Assembly (NCBI GenBank): GCA_029880285.1 | Contig: JAOUOS010000002.1 | Span: 1-64,000 of the forward strand | Direction of reading: 5' to 3' | DNA: 64,000 bases | Source: Spirochaetia bacterium | GTDB taxonomy: Bacteria; Spirochaetota; Leptospiria; Turneriellales; JAOUOS01 | In this document: positions 18,270 through 28,250 of the stretch, piece after piece | How the letters are laid out: every line of letters begins with the position of its first letter | Position numbering within the stretch: position 1 is the first letter of the stretch | Notes under the pieces: model-generated | The model's database searches: none | What the model saw: the letters and a program-made list of their open reading frames with translations, nothing else | What the model was told of the DNA's origin: nothing | Position numbers and translations under genes: made by a program

Positions 18270-20249
18270 ATGAAATGGATTAGAAATATAAACATGAGAA
18301 AGAAATTCTTAATAATGATTTTTTTTCCTACTGTGAGCCTTTTATATTTTTCACTGGTAACTATCAATGAAAAATACAAAATCTATACCGAGATGCAAAC
18401 GCTTGAAGCATTAGCTGATTTTGGAGTAAAAATCAGCGAGATGGTGCATGAAACGCAAAAAGAAAGAGGAGCCTCAGCCGGATACCTTGGCGCGAAAGGA
18501 ACACAGTTTCAAGATGAGCTTGCCTCCCAAAGAAAAGCAACCGACTTAAAAAGAGAAATTGTTTTAGATATGTATAAAAATTTTAATGCATTAGCTTATC
18601 CAGAAGAATTTAATACAAATTTAAAAGAAACATTTGAAACTGTCGCAAAACTAGACGAATGGAGAAAAAATGTTTCGTCTTTAAAAATTTCAGGAGCCGA
18701 AGCTGTAAAACTTTATACACATCTGAACGAACATCTGCTTGAAATAGTCGGCTTTGTTTCAAAGTTAAGCACCAATGCCGAAATTTCGACATTAGCTTCG
18801 GCTTATGTTAACTTTATTCAAGGCAAAGAAAGAACAGGCATTGAAAGAGCCGTGCTAAGCAATGCATTTGCCGCTAATAAGTTTATAGGCGATAATTTTT
18901 TAAAGTTTAATTCACTTGTAACCCAGCAGAAAACATACACCAGTGTATTTTTAACTTTTGCGAATAAAAATCAAAAAGATTTTTATACCGAGAAGATGAA
19001 TAATGACGCAGTAAAAAAAGTAACCGAAATGGAAAATATTGCTAATGAAAAATCTACCACAGGTAATTTTGGCATTGATGCCGTTTACTGGTTTGAAACT
19101 ATCACAAAAAAAATAAATATACTAAAAGAAATTGAAGACAAATTAAGCGACGACCTTCTTAAAAAGGCACATGATGTAGAAATGAAAGCGCTAACTGTTT
19201 TTTCATCATTTGGCATAATAGGGTCGTTAGCATTGATACTATCTCTGTTTTTTGTTTACTTGATTTCAAATGTTATTGTTAACAGAATAAATGAAACAAA
19301 AAATTCTTTTGATAAACTAGCCGATGGCGATATTAATCTTGAAATTAAAAACGAAGGCACCGATGAGCTAGGCAAAATGCTTTCTGCCATGAAAAGAATG
19401 ATTGTATCAACGCAGGAATTTTCACACATTATGGAAGAAATAGCCAATGGTAAACTTTCGGTAAAGGTAACGCCAAGATCAGATAAAGACGTAATGGGTA
19501 TAGCCCTTAAAACAATGACCGAAAAAATGGCGCAGATTATTAAAAGTATTGCGCAAAGCTCGCAGTCTTTATATGCAGCTTCTGAAGAAGTTAGCCGCTC
19601 GGCAGATATGATGAGTTCATCGGCCGGTGAGCAAAGCGCCAATGTTGAAGAAATAAGCGCCACAATTGAAGAACTTAGCGCCATAGCTTCAAATAATTTT
19701 GAAAACTCTAAACAAACAAATAGCATGGCCCTAAATTCTGTAAAAGAATCAGAAGAAAGTGAAACAGCAGTAAAAGGAACTGTAGACGCAATGACGAATA
19801 TTTCTAAAAAAATAAATGTTGTTCAGGATATTGCTTCTCAAACAAATTTATTAGCGCTAAACGCGGCCATTGAAGCGGCCAGAGCGGGAAAATTTGGCAA
19901 AGGCTTCGCTGTTGTCGCGGCAGAAATTCAAGAACTAGCTGAAAAAAGTCAGGTAGCCGCGAAAGAAATAAACAGCCTTGCTGCGTCAAGCCACGAAATA
20001 TCAAATAGAGCCGGTAATTTAATTAACCGTGTTATACCAAATATAAGAAAAACTTCTGAACTGGTAACTGAAATAAGTGATTCTTCTGAACAGCAAAACG
20101 GAAGTTTATCTGAAATGAGCAAATCATTGGAACAACTTAACGATATAAGCCAGCAAAACGCGGCTTCATCTGAAGAACTTCTTGCTACTGCCACAGAAAT
20201 GAAATCGCAGGCAGAAAACTTAAAGGAGCTAGTTTCATACTTCTCCTAA
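18270..20249 (+). CDS. Methyl-accepting chemotaxis protein with NIT (nitrate/nitrite-sensing) domain
   Basis: A 659-aa receptor. TM1 is about residues 9-30. The periplasmic region matches the NIT family by its two hallmarks, [12 protein letters not shown] near the start and [17 protein letters not shown] further on. TM2 is about 305-332, then HAMP and the signalling domain with tip [21 protein letters not shown] and [16 protein letters not shown]. It has no C-terminal pentapeptide tail like the other MCP. The start is ATG 18270 because AAAGGAG at 18255-18261 fits it; the in-frame GTG at 18252 lies before that site. NIT domains are known for nitrate or nitrite sensing, but the ligand here is untested. 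It is the last gene of the operon. Confidence 0.93.
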   Translation: MKWIRNINMRKKFLIMIFFPTVSLLYFSLVTINEKYKIYTEMQTLEALADFGVKISEMVHETQKERGASAGYLGAKGTQFQDELASQRKATDLKREIVLDMYKNFNALAYPEEFNTNLKETFETVAKLDEWRKNVSSLKISGAEAVKLYTHLNEHLLEIVGFVSKLSTNAEISTLASAYVNFIQGKERTGIERAVLSNAFAANKFIGDNFLKFNSLVTQQKTYTSVFLTFANKNQKDFYTEKMNNDAVKKVTEMENIANEKSTTGNFGIDAVYWFETITKKINILKEIEDKLSDDLLKKAHDVEMKALTVFSSFGIIGSLALILSLFFVYLISNVIVNRINETKNSFDKLADGDINLEIKNEGTDELGKMLSAMKRMIVSTQEFSHIMEEIANGKLSVKVTPRSDKDVMGIALKTMTEKMAQIIKSIAQSSQSLYAASEEVSRSADMMSSSAGEQSANVEEISATIEELSAIASNNFENSKQTNSMALNSVKESEESETAVKGTVDAMTNISKKINVVQDIASQTNLLALNAAIEAARAGKFGKGFAVVAAEIQELAEKSQVAAKEINSLAASSHEISNRAGNLINRVIPNIRKTSELVTEISDSSEQQNGSLSEMSKSLEQLNDISQQNAASSEELLATATEMKSQAENLKELVSYFS

Positions 20250-20278
20250 AAAATAAATAAATTAGATATAATACTTTA

Positions 20279-20307
20279 GGGCGGGTATTCTCGCACAATA
20301 CCCGCCC
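20279..20307 (+). terminator. Intrinsic terminator of the chemotaxis operon
   Basis: A perfect 11-bp stem GGGCGGGTATT/AATACCCGCCC has a 7-base loop, followed by a pyrimidine tract ending CCCTTTTA. It lies 29 bases after the NIT-MCP stop codon. Confidence 0.85.
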
Positions 20308-20338
20308 ACTCTCCCTTTTAATAATATATTAGTTCAAA

Positions 20339-20785
20339 ATGTCAAAAATTCAAATTATAAATGCATCAAACTCTTTAAAATATCTCGATGCATTATATGA
20401 ACTTGATAAAGATATATTTAATACCTTTTGGGCAAATAATCAATGGGAAAATGAATTAAAAAATGAATCTGTGATTACTTTTCTTGCTGTTAAAGAAAAC
20501 AAAAATATAGGCTTTGCTTCTGCCGGTATTTGCGCGAATGAAATAGAAATTAGAAAAATTGGAATACTTGAAAATTACCGGCGCCAAAAGGTAGCATCAT
20601 TTATTTTAAGAAAAATTCTTGACATGGCAAAGGCACACGGTATTTTAAAAGTCTTTTTAGAGGTAAATGAAAACAATAAATCTGCGATTTTATTTTACAA
20701 AAACAAAGGATTTATAACATACAACATAAGAAGGGGCTACTATGAAAAAAATGAAAACGCTGTATGTATGCAAAAAATCATATAA
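20339..20785 (+). CDS. rimI: GNAT acetyltransferase, RimI-like
   Basis: 148 aa. The acetyl-CoA site is visible as IGILENYRRQKVASFIL (R-x-x-[RQ]-x-[GV] type), followed by LEVNENNKSAILFYKNKGF, the NxxAxxxYxKxGF stretch of RimI, and IRRGYYEKNENAVCMQK at the end. RimI acetylates the N-terminus of ribosomal protein S18 in E. coli; the substrate here is inferred only from resemblance. The gene overlaps the next by 44 bases. No tsaB or tsaD gene, a frequent neighbour, is present. Confidence 0.8.
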   Translation: MSKIQIINASNSLKYLDALYELDKDIFNTFWANNQWENELKNESVITFLAVKENKNIGFASAGICANEIEIRKIGILENYRRQKVASFILRKILDMAKAHGILKVFLEVNENNKSAILFYKNKGFITYNIRRGYYEKNENAVCMQKII

Positions 20786-21239
20786 ATTATTTTTTATATT
20801 CTTTCTGTTTTTCTTAATTAATAATATTTATCCCCAAAAAAATAATGATGTAATTGCTGAATTTACATGCTCAGATTTAGGAACCATTCTTAATAAAAAG
20901 AATAATGAAATAAAATTATTGAAAAATAAAATATTTTTATGCAAAGGAGTTATAACAGAAATTTTTGAAAATTTCTCTGAACTGCCTGATGAATTAATAT
21001 CTAAATCAAGATGGATTTCTAAATTAGACAAGCCCTATTTGTTAAAATTAAGACCAGTTGAAGAAAAACTAAAAAACAGCGAATTGTATCTTTTTAGTTC
21101 AAAAGAAGAAATTGTAGAAGTACTAAAACCAAATTTAGAAATTGAATTTAGCGGACAGCTTATATTTTTGCCGTTTGTAAATAAAAATATGTGGCGTATT
21201 GTATTTTTAAATCAAGAAGCGGCTTTAAAGGTAGAATGA
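20742..21239 (+). CDS. Exported protein of unknown function
   Basis: 165 aa. The start at 20742 is supported by AAGGGG at 20731-20736. A signal peptide or N-terminal anchor covers about residues 15-32 (LFFIFFLFFLINNIYPQ). The remainder contains KNKIFLCKGVITEI, KPYLLKLRPVEE and a β-rich end, which might be an OB-like fold; this is a weak guess and I recognise no family. It overlaps rimI by 44 bases and the next gene by 4 (ATGA), so all three are probably co-translated. Confidence 0.65.
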   Translation: MKKMKTLYVCKKSYKLFFIFFLFFLINNIYPQKNNDVIAEFTCSDLGTILNKKNNEIKLLKNKIFLCKGVITEIFENFSELPDELISKSRWISKLDKPYLLKLRPVEEKLKNSELYLFSSKEEIVEVLKPNLEIEFSGQLIFLPFVNKNMWRIVFLNQEAALKVE

Positions 21240-21520
21240 TAAGAAAAACATCGGCAATCGTCTTAATTTATTTTTTTTATACTTCAAATGTCTTTTCTCA
21301 AGAAATTAAAAATTTTTCGGGCAAACTAGACAATAAAGGCCAGGCAAAAATTGAATACAAACTATCGAATGATAAAGTCTTTTTTCTTCAGGCGTTCATT
21401 TTTTACAAAAAAAACTGGAGACCAGTTTCTGTTTTTTTTAACGATTCTCAATTATGGATAGATATAGGTCCTTCATTTAAAGACGCTGATTATAAAATTA
21501 ATCTTTTAATAAAAAATTAA
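21236..21520 (+). CDS. Small exported protein of unknown function
   Basis: 94 aa from ATG 21236, which overlaps the preceding stop codon (ATGA) and has AAAGG a few bases upstream. A GTG at 21191 in frame would add residues before an obvious signal peptide (IRKTSAIVLIYFFYTSNVFSQ), so I reject it. The mature part is about 72 residues, β-rich (GKLDNKGQAKIEYKLSN, WRPVSVFFNDSQLWIDIG). It ends 4 bases from the convergent manC gene, with no terminator between. Periplasmic or outer-membrane location is likely. Confidence 0.65.
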   Translation: MIRKTSAIVLIYFFYTSNVFSQEIKNFSGKLDNKGQAKIEYKLSNDKVFFLQAFIFYKKNWRPVSVFFNDSQLWIDIGPSFKDADYKINLLIKN

Positions 21521-21524
21521 TACA

Positions 21525-22589
21525 TTATAAATCGGGGCTATTAAATTTTTCTCTTAAATCTTTTAATTTATTTAACTCTGATTCATTGGCAATAAGTAAA
21601 ATTCCATTATGATTTATTATTACAAGATCATTTACTCCCAAAAGCGCGATTTTTTGATTTTTATCATTTGAATAAATAATATTGTTTTTTGAGTTTACAC
21701 TCTTATAATTAATTTTTTGAAGCAAATAATTAGTATCGCTATCAGCAGCTAGAATTCTTTTTAGGGAATAAAATCCGCCCACGTCGTCCCATAAAAAATC
21801 ACAAGATGCCGCTCTTAATTTTTCTGATTTTTCTAAAACCGCGTAATCAATTGAAATTGACGGCATCAAAGCGAAATATTTTTTTAAAGATTTTGTGTCG
21901 AAGGTCGCCTTTTGCGCTAAATTAGCTATTTCAGGAGCCGTTTTTAATAGTTCCCGCCAAAAGATTTCAAGATTAAACACGAACATACCGCTGTTCCATA
22001 AATATTGACCGCTTTTAAAGTATTTATCAGCTGTTTTTTTATCAGGTTTTTCTTTAAATGATTTTATATTAAAAAAATTATTTTTTTGAATAGGTTCACC
22101 CAGTTCAATATATCCATATTGGGTTTCTGCTCTTGTTGGTTTTATTCCCATACACCAGATATTATCATCAGCAAAAGAAAGTATATTTTTTATGGTTTTT
22201 TCCCATTTCACAACAGGAAAAATATAGTGATCAGCCGAAAGAACAATAACACTGCTTTTTTCATTAACTTTTTTTTTTAGAAGCTGAGCGCAAAATAAAG
22301 CAATAACAGGAGCTGTATTTTTCGCTTCAGGTTCAATTACAAAATTTTTATCATGAAGCCCCAATTTTTTTTTTTGTATTTCTTTTTTTAATTCTTTGTT
22401 TGTGCCTATAAATATATTTTCTTTTTTTGTAAGCTTTAACGATCTGTTTAATGTTTCTTCTATAAGAGTTTTTTTACCATAAAGAGATAAAAGCTGCTTA
22501 GGCTCTTTTATTCTGCTTAAAGGCCACAGTCTTGTTCCCGATCCGCCGGCTAATATAAGAACATAAATATCGTTTTTTAATTTCGTCAT
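21525..22589 (-). CDS. manC: Mannose-1-phosphate guanylyltransferase
   Basis: A 354-aa cytoplasmic nucleotidyltransferase that makes GDP-mannose from mannose-1-phosphate and GTP, a precursor for polysaccharides. Motifs in order: ILAGGSGTRLWPLSRIKEPKQ (pyrophosphorylase signature with the catalytic Arg/Lys), EPEAKNTAPVIAL, SADHYIFP, FKEKPD, YLWNSGMFVFN, SIDYAVLEKS and WDDVGGF. The length fits the single-domain enzyme; the phosphomannose-isomerase domain of bifunctional forms is absent. It lies 18 bases downstream of the SPFH gene, probably in an operon that starts at hfq. Confidence 0.92.
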   Translation of the reverse strand: MTKLKNDIYVLILAGGSGTRLWPLSRIKEPKQLLSLYGKKTLIEETLNRSLKLTKKENIFIGTNKELKKEIQKKKLGLHDKNFVIEPEAKNTAPVIALFCAQLLKKKVNEKSSVIVLSADHYIFPVVKWEKTIKNILSFADDNIWCMGIKPTRAETQYGYIELGEPIQKNNFFNIKSFKEKPDKKTADKYFKSGQYLWNSGMFVFNLEIFWRELLKTAPEIANLAQKATFDTKSLKKYFALMPSISIDYAVLEKSEKLRAASCDFLWDDVGGFYSLKRILAADSDTNYLLQKINYKSVNSKNNIIYSNDKNQKIALLGVNDLVIINHNGILLIANESELNKLKDLREKFNSPDL

Positions 22590-22607
22590 TTTTTTTATTT
22601 GTCAATT

Positions 22608-23558
22608 TTATTTACCAAGGGGAGAAATCATACCTTCTTCATCTTTCGCGCTTTCTGACGATTTTTTATTTTCAACTGTAGATTCATTTTCATTCATATA
22701 AGGAATATTTTTAGAATTGCCTTCAAGCATAATAATTTTAGCGTGAGGATTAAGTTTTTCAATTTTTAAGTAATCTAATAATTTTGGGTTTTCTTTTATA
22801 AGTGATGAAATTTTTCTTGCTTTTTCAATTTCAGCCTCATTTTGAAGCCTAATCTTCTGTACTTCACTTTCATTTATAATTCTTTGAACTGAAGCCTCAC
22901 GTCTTGCCGAAAACAAATTTTCAATATTTTTAATCTGCTCTAAATAAATTGTTTCTTCTGGCATATACATTTCAAGTACTTCCCATTTTTTAAGTTCTAT
23001 TTTTTCATAAGAAAATATCTTTTGCCAGTCATTATAAAACGAGTTTTCACTTCTATTGGTTCCTAAATAGTCATAAAGCTTGGCCTTTAGCGATGATATA
23101 TCTGACTGCTTTTGATAAAATTCATAAAATTTTAATTCAAGCAATATATTTACTCTTTCTTTTATTAAATCGGGAATTTGCGTAAGATTGCCTTCGAAGT
23201 TTTCTAATAAAGAAATCACAGAATTTTCATCATATGAGTATTTTATTCGAATTTTTGCATTCATCCTGAAAGCATCTGAAAGCTCTAAATAATCGGCATA
23301 TTGAAGACCTTTTTTAAAATCAACTATCACATTCGGAGGATTTAAATCTATGGTGTAAAGCTTCCATTTGCCGGGAACAAAACCGGTATAAATCCAGTGA
23401 TATCCTTCTTTAATAGGGGGTTTTTGCCAGCCTAGAACATGCTCATAAAATACCCCAAGGTATCCATATGGCACAATATATATATTTAAATAGAGTAAAT
23501 TTAATACCGCAGATAATGCGGCCAATCTAAAAAATACTTTTACTAAACGGGACCCCAT
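22608..23558 (-). CDS. SPFH/prohibitin-like membrane protein
   Basis: 316 aa. One TM near residues 10-30 is followed by a band-7-like domain (VPYGYLGVF, KEGYHWI, IDLNPPNVIVDFKKGLQYADYLEL) and a long helical part with REASVQRIINESEVQKIRLQNEAEIEKARK, typical of SPFH coiled coils. These proteins assemble into membrane scaffolds. The gene follows hfq by 11 bases. In E. coli the hfq operon also holds SPFH genes (hflK, hflC), so the linkage is suggestive, but this protein is not clearly HflK or HflC. The acidic C-terminal tail is probably disordered. Confidence 0.75.
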   Translation of the reverse strand: MGSRLVKVFFRLAALSAVLNLLYLNIYIVPYGYLGVFYEHVLGWQKPPIKEGYHWIYTGFVPGKWKLYTIDLNPPNVIVDFKKGLQYADYLELSDAFRMNAKIRIKYSYDENSVISLLENFEGNLTQIPDLIKERVNILLELKFYEFYQKQSDISSLKAKLYDYLGTNRSENSFYNDWQKIFSYEKIELKKWEVLEMYMPEETIYLEQIKNIENLFSARREASVQRIINESEVQKIRLQNEAEIEKARKISSLIKENPKLLDYLKIEKLNPHAKIIMLEGNSKNIPYMNENESTVENKKSSESAKDEEGMISPLGK

Positions 23559-23569
23559 TCAATAGATTT

Positions 23570-23827
23570 TTATTCATTGGTCTCTTCGCCAGATTCATCT
23601 TCTTCAGGTATATGAAAGCGTATTGGTTTTGAAGGCGTTACTGTAGTTATCGCGTGCTTGTAAATAAGACTCTGTTTACCATCATGGCCAATCATAACAA
23701 TAGTAAAGTTATCAAAGCTTATTACTTTACCTTTAAGCGGAACACCATTACTTAAGTAAATAGTAATTTCCATTTTTTCTTTTCGGGCATGGTTTAAGAC
23801 AAAGTCTTGTATATTATTTTTTATCAT
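23570..23827 (-). CDS. hfq: RNA chaperone Hfq
   Basis: 85 aa, a normal length for Hfq. Sm1 includes [37 protein letters not shown]; Sm2 has [12 protein letters not shown], the counterpart of the YKHA(I/V)ST motif. Hfq forms hexamers and helps small RNAs pair with mRNAs. A strong Shine-Dalgarno (TAGGAGGCG) precedes ATG 23827, and a good promoter lies at 23868-23896. The presence of Hfq predicts trans-acting small RNAs, none of which I could identify. Confidence 0.95.
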   Translation of the reverse strand: MIKNNIQDFVLNHARKEKMEITIYLSNGVPLKGKVISFDNFTIVMIGHDGKQSLIYKHAITTVTPSKPIRFHIPEEDESGEETNE

Positions 23828-23867
23828 AAACGCCTCCTATAAACGCTAATTTTTTTATTTTTTATAT

Positions 23868-23896
23868 ACTATACTTATTTTATTTAACTTTATCAA
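23868..23896 (-). promoter_or_regulatory. Promoter of the hfq operon
   Basis: On the minus strand TTGATA (23891-23896) and TATAGT (23868-23873) are exactly 17 bases apart. Transcription should begin about 35 bases before the hfq start codon. Confidence 0.65.
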
Positions 23897-24007
23897 GTAA
23901 ATTTAAATATCTCTTATACATTTTTTTTATGGGCATTCGCCCTTTGTTAACTATAATGTCAAGTCCATTAGGTTTGACAAGCTGTTTTTTATATTAAGTC
24001 TGGAAAA

Positions 24008-26770
24008 ATGAACAAATCTGAATCTACAAAAAAAGAACTGCCCAAACTTTATAATCCTCATGGCCTTGAAAATAAATGGTACCCAATATGGGAAAAAAAC
24101 AAATTTTTTTCCTGGCGGGTAAATTTAAAAAAACACGGGCTCACGCACAATTTATCTGATAACGAAATTGAAAAATTAAAAAAAGAAAATAAATATTTTT
24201 CAATTGTTATTCCGCCTCCTAATGTTACGGGTAGCCTGCACTTGGGGCACGCTTTAAATCATACTCTTCAAGATATTGTAACCCGTTTTTACCGCATGAA
24301 AGAAAAATTAACCTTATGGGTGCCGGGTACCGATCATGCCGGCATTGCCACCCAAAACGTTGTTGAAAAACTGCTCGCGAAAGAAGGCGTAAAAAAATGG
24401 GAACTGGGCCGTGAAAAATTTGAAGAGCGTGTATGGCAGTGGAAAGAAGAATCGGGAAATATGATCACTCACCAGCAAAGACAGCTTGGCGAAAGCGTAG
24501 ACTGGGAAAAAGAACGTTTTACTTTTGACAAAGGGCTCTCGGCCATTGTAAAAAAAGTATTTGTAAAACTCTACAGTGAAAAACTTATCTATCAAAGCGA
24601 GAGAATTATAAACTGGTGCGTTAGGTGCGTTACAGCGCTTTCAAATATTGAAGTTGAATATAAAGAACAAAACGGAAAACTATATTATATTAAGTATCCT
24701 CTTTCTGAAAATAATGAAAATTACTGCATAGTCGCCACGACACGACCAGAAACGATGCTGGGTGATGAAGCTCTCGCGGTGCATCCTGAAGATAGAAAAT
24801 TTTTAAATTTACATAATAAAAAAGTTAAACTCCCTCTAACCGAAAGAGAAATTCCCATTATCACCGATTCATTTGTAGATAAAGAATTTGGTACGGGCAT
24901 AGTAAAGATTACCCCATCACATGATCTTAATGACTTTGAAGTATCAAAACGCCATAATCTTCCCCTTAGAAGGGTTATTGATGACAACGGTAAAATGAAT
25001 GAAAACGCCGGAAGCTACAAAGATCTTTCACGTGAAGCAGCCAGAAAAAAAGTTTTAGAGGACCTTGAAAAATTAAATTTAATAGAAAAAGTTGAAGATA
25101 TAAAACATGCCGTGGGACAATGCTACCGATGTCAAAACACGGTAGAACCGGTTACAAGCAAACAATGGTTTGTTGATGTTAAACCACTTGCCCAAAAAGG
25201 CATTGAAGCCGTTAAGAACGGATCTATTCAATTTATTCCCAAAAAATGGGAGAACACATATTTTGAATGGATGTATAATATTCAAGACTGGTGCATATCA
25301 AGACAGCTTTGGTGGGGACATCGTATACCGGCCTTTTACTGCAAAGAATGCTCGCATGCAATGGTTAGTGAAGAAACTCCGTCTTCATGTGAAAAATGCG
25401 GATGCGACAATATAACCCAGGATGAAGATGTTTTAGATACATGGTTTTCTTCTGCCTTGTGGCCCTTTTCTACGCTAATTCCTGAAGAAGAAGCTTTATC
25501 GGCAAAAGATTGGCCCCAAAAATCAACCGAATTAAAACTTTTTTACCCCACTTCGGTACTTATTACCGGTTTTGATATTATCTTTTTTTGGGTGGCCCGT
25601 ATGATTATGATGGGAATTCATTTTATGAATGATATACCCTTTCAAAAAGTATACATTCACGGTCTAATTCGTGACGCTGACCGCCAAAAAATGAGTAAAT
25701 CAAAAGGTAACGTAATCAATCCGCTTGAAAAAATGGATGAATATGGCACCGATGCCTTTCGTTTTTGTCTTACCAGCATATTACCAGAAGGTAAAGATGT
25801 TATTTACGATGAAAGCAGATTGAAAGGGTACAGCGCTTTTTGCAATAAAATATGGAACACTGCGCGTTATATTTGGATAAACCAAAACGCCAATTATGTA
25901 CTGCCCCAGAAACCTCCGGCTGGGTTTTCTGAAACCGATGAGTGGATAATTGAAAAATTTAATATCTCTTTAAAAAAAATCACAGAAGCACTTGAAAACT
26001 ACCGTTTTTCAGATTACACGCAGGAAATTTATAACTTTATATGGAATTCTTTTTGTGATAATTATATTGAACTTTCAAAAATAACAATAAAAAATGAAGA
26101 TGAAAACAAAGCGCTTACCACGGTATACACGCTTAATTTAATTTTTATTAACGCTTTAAAAATGCTTCATCCTGTAATGCCGTTTATTACTGAAGAGCTT
26201 TTTTCTTTTTGGAATGAAAAATTAGATAATAATGAAGACAATTTATTAATAACATCAACATGGCCAAAACCCATAGAACTTTCAGATAATAAAGGTTTTC
26301 AGTTAACCGAAAAACTTATTCATATTATTTATAAAATACGATATTTAAGAGCCGAACTAGGATTGCCTGTTTCTGAAAAATATGACGCCTTGATTACTGT
26401 TGATAACGAACAAATAAAGTCAGAAATTCAAGCGCATGAAACATATATTAAAACATTATCGAAACTAAATAGCATAAAAGTAGAAAAAACAACAGAAAAA
26501 AAGAAAGGAGCCAAAGTAATTACGAATTTTGGCAGTGTATATCTTGACATAGCCGGTAAAATAGATATTTCTCTTGAAATTAAAAGATTAAGTAAAGAAA
26601 AAGAGCATTTAATGAAAGGATTAGAAGCCATAACAAAAAAGCTGTCAAATGCCGATTTTGTTAAAAGAGCCCCTGCTGAATTAGTTGATATTGAAAAAAA
26701 GAAACAAGAAGAAATGGAAAAAAAATTAACTGAACTTAATGAATTATTAGCAGGTATTGAAGCAAATTAA
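24008..26770 (+). CDS. valS: Valyl-tRNA synthetase
   Basis: A 920-aa class I aminoacyl-tRNA synthetase that charges tRNA-Val. The HIGH motif is in PPNVTGSLHLGHAL, the editing-domain sequence in ATTRPETMLGDEALAVHPED, the KMSKS motif in RQKMSKSKGNVINP. There is a Cys-rich insert (YCKECSHAM, CEKCGCD) that probably binds zinc, an anticodon-binding domain with PVMPFITEELF, and a C-terminal coiled coil (about 855-915) typical of ValRS. It is transcribed divergently from hfq. ATG 24008 has only a weak GGA upstream. Confidence 0.97.
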   Translation: MNKSESTKKELPKLYNPHGLENKWYPIWEKNKFFSWRVNLKKHGLTHNLSDNEIEKLKKENKYFSIVIPPPNVTGSLHLGHALNHTLQDIVTRFYRMKEKLTLWVPGTDHAGIATQNVVEKLLAKEGVKKWELGREKFEERVWQWKEESGNMITHQQRQLGESVDWEKERFTFDKGLSAIVKKVFVKLYSEKLIYQSERIINWCVRCVTALSNIEVEYKEQNGKLYYIKYPLSENNENYCIVATTRPETMLGDEALAVHPEDRKFLNLHNKKVKLPLTEREIPIITDSFVDKEFGTGIVKITPSHDLNDFEVSKRHNLPLRRVIDDNGKMNENAGSYKDLSREAARKKVLEDLEKLNLIEKVEDIKHAVGQCYRCQNTVEPVTSKQWFVDVKPLAQKGIEAVKNGSIQFIPKKWENTYFEWMYNIQDWCISRQLWWGHRIPAFYCKECSHAMVSEETPSSCEKCGCDNITQDEDVLDTWFSSALWPFSTLIPEEEALSAKDWPQKSTELKLFYPTSVLITGFDIIFFWVARMIMMGIHFMNDIPFQKVYIHGLIRDADRQKMSKSKGNVINPLEKMDEYGTDAFRFCLTSILPEGKDVIYDESRLKGYSAFCNKIWNTARYIWINQNANYVLPQKPPAGFSETDEWIIEKFNISLKKITEALENYRFSDYTQEIYNFIWNSFCDNYIELSKITIKNEDENKALTTVYTLNLIFINALKMLHPVMPFITEELFSFWNEKLDNNEDNLLITSTWPKPIELSDNKGFQLTEKLIHIIYKIRYLRAELGLPVSEKYDALITVDNEQIKSEIQAHETYIKTLSKLNSIKVEKTTEKKKGAKVITNFGSVYLDIAGKIDISLEIKRLSKEKEHLMKGLEAITKKLSNADFVKRAPAELVDIEKKKQEEMEKKLTELNELLAGIEAN

Positions 26771-26914
26771 AAATCTAAAAAAAACATGACAAAATATCCG
26801 TATTTTTATTACTGCCTTAATCATTAGTATAAAAATAGTTGGTATAAAATTATTTTTATACGTATATTGAATAATTATAGAATACTTATAGAAGAAGAAA
26901 CTTAGGAAAATAAT

Positions 26915-27355
26915 ATGAATCAAATAGTAATGGATATAAAAAAAATTATGGACTATCTACCGCATAGATATCCGTTTCTTCTTGTAGATAGAATTATTGA
27001 ATTAAGTGAAAAAAGAATAGTTGGCATTAAAAATGTTACCCGAAACGAAGATTTTTTTAACGGTCATTTTCCCGGTTTACCGGTTATGCCGGGTGTATTA
27101 CAAATAGAAGCAATGGCCCAAACAGCCGGATTATACGCCCTAAACCAACCCGGTAATAGAGAAAAAATAGGTCTATTTGTGGGTATAGATAACGCGCGAT
27201 TTAGAAGAATGGTGGTTCCGGGAGATCAGTTAAAGATGGAAATTGATATCATAAAATCGGGCCGTGTTATGGCATGTCACGGTACGGCTACAGTTGAGGG
27301 AGATATCGCCTGCGAAGCCGATATGAAATTTATGGTCGCTCCTAAACAAGATTAG
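26915..27355 (+). CDS. fabZ: 3-hydroxyacyl-ACP dehydratase FabZ
   Basis: A 146-aa hotdog-fold enzyme that removes water from 3-hydroxyacyl-ACP in fatty-acid elongation. The active-site His is in LPHRYPFLLVDRI, and the helix with the catalytic Glu is in GHFPGLPVMPGVLQIEAMAQ. Full family length. AGGA precedes ATG 26915. It heads a fabZ-fabG-acpP cluster. It is preceded by 144 bases of AT-rich DNA after valS, which probably hold a promoter, though I could not settle one. Confidence 0.95.
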   Translation: MNQIVMDIKKIMDYLPHRYPFLLVDRIIELSEKRIVGIKNVTRNEDFFNGHFPGLPVMPGVLQIEAMAQTAGLYALNQPGNREKIGLFVGIDNARFRRMVVPGDQLKMEIDIIKSGRVMACHGTATVEGDIACEADMKFMVAPKQD

Positions 27356-27410
27356 TATATTGGGCATTATTGAAGGTAGATATAATTTAAATATAAAAAA
27401 AGGGGTTAAT

Positions 27411-28166
27411 ATGAGTTCTTCATTTCAAGATTTAAAAGATAAAGTTGTAATAATAACAGGATCCGGACAGGGTATAGGTAAATCTATAGCCGAACACTTT
27501 GCCGACAATGGATCACATGTTGTAATATCAGATATACATGAAGAAACAGCTCAAAATACAGCAGATGAAATTAAAAAAAAGGGAGTTGATACTCTTGCTG
27601 TTGTATGTGATGTTTCTAAATATGATGACGCGAAAAATCTGGTATCTAAAACAGTCGAAAAGTGGGGTAAGGTAGACATACTTATAAATAACGCGGGAAT
27701 AACTATGGATGGTCTATTTTTAAGAATGAAGCCTGAACAATGGCAAAAAGTGTTAGACGTAAATTTAACAGGTGTATATAATTGTACTCATTGTGCGGTA
27801 AACGTAATGCGAAAAGAAAGAAAAGGAAACATAATTAGCCTATCATCAATTTCGGCTCAGGGTAATCCCGCGCAGGCAAATTATTCTGCCTCAAAAGCGG
27901 GAGTAATAGGTTTTACAAAAACATTAGGTAAAGAGTTAGCCTCTTTGGGAATTAGAGTAAACGCAATAGCGCCAGGATTTATACAAACAGCAATGACAGA
28001 TAAAATTCCTGAAGAACTGCGTGAAAAAATGATAGCTCACATTCCACTGGGACGTCCCGGCCAGCCAGAAGATATCGCAAACGCAGCGTTATTCTTAGCT
28101 TCAGAAATGTCTTCATACATTACGGCCCATGTATTAGATATTAACGGAGGTATCGCGGGCTTATAA
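27411..28166 (+). CDS. fabG: 3-oxoacyl-ACP reductase FabG
   Basis: A 251-aa short-chain dehydrogenase that reduces 3-oxoacyl-ACP with NADPH. Motifs: cofactor-binding TGSGQGIG, NNAG in INNAGITMDG, catalytic Ser in ISLSSISAQG and Tyr/Lys in YSASKAG, and the C-terminal DINGGIAGL. ATG 27411 follows AAAAGGGG; a TTG at 27360 in frame would add an unrelated 17-residue leader and precedes the Shine-Dalgarno, so I reject it. The gap after fabZ is 55 bases. Confidence 0.95.
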   Translation: MSSSFQDLKDKVVIITGSGQGIGKSIAEHFADNGSHVVISDIHEETAQNTADEIKKKGVDTLAVVCDVSKYDDAKNLVSKTVEKWGKVDILINNAGITMDGLFLRMKPEQWQKVLDVNLTGVYNCTHCAVNVMRKERKGNIISLSSISAQGNPAQANYSASKAGVIGFTKTLGKELASLGIRVNAIAPGFIQTAMTDKIPEELREKMIAHIPLGRPGQPEDIANAALFLASEMSSYITAHVLDINGGIAGL

Positions 28167-28186
28167 TTTTTATATGCAAGTAATTT

Positions 28187-28211
28187 CTCTGTCTGTAAAA
28201 ATCAGATAGAG
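28187..28211 (+). promoter_or_regulatory. Stem-loop upstream of acpP
   Basis: A 9-bp stem CTCTGTCTG/CAGATAGAG (one G-U pair) has a 7-base loop. It is followed by TATAAT at 28213-28218, which may be the -10 box of a separate acpP promoter, although no matching -35 box is visible. There is no U-tract directly after the stem. Confidence 0.35.
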
Positions 28212-28250
28212 GTATAATTAATTTTTGACACAAAACAATAGGAGGCCGAT

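Noticed and set aside
25170-25415. Plus-strand alternative frame within valS
   Set aside because: Lies in another frame of a well-conserved essential gene, with no start signal.
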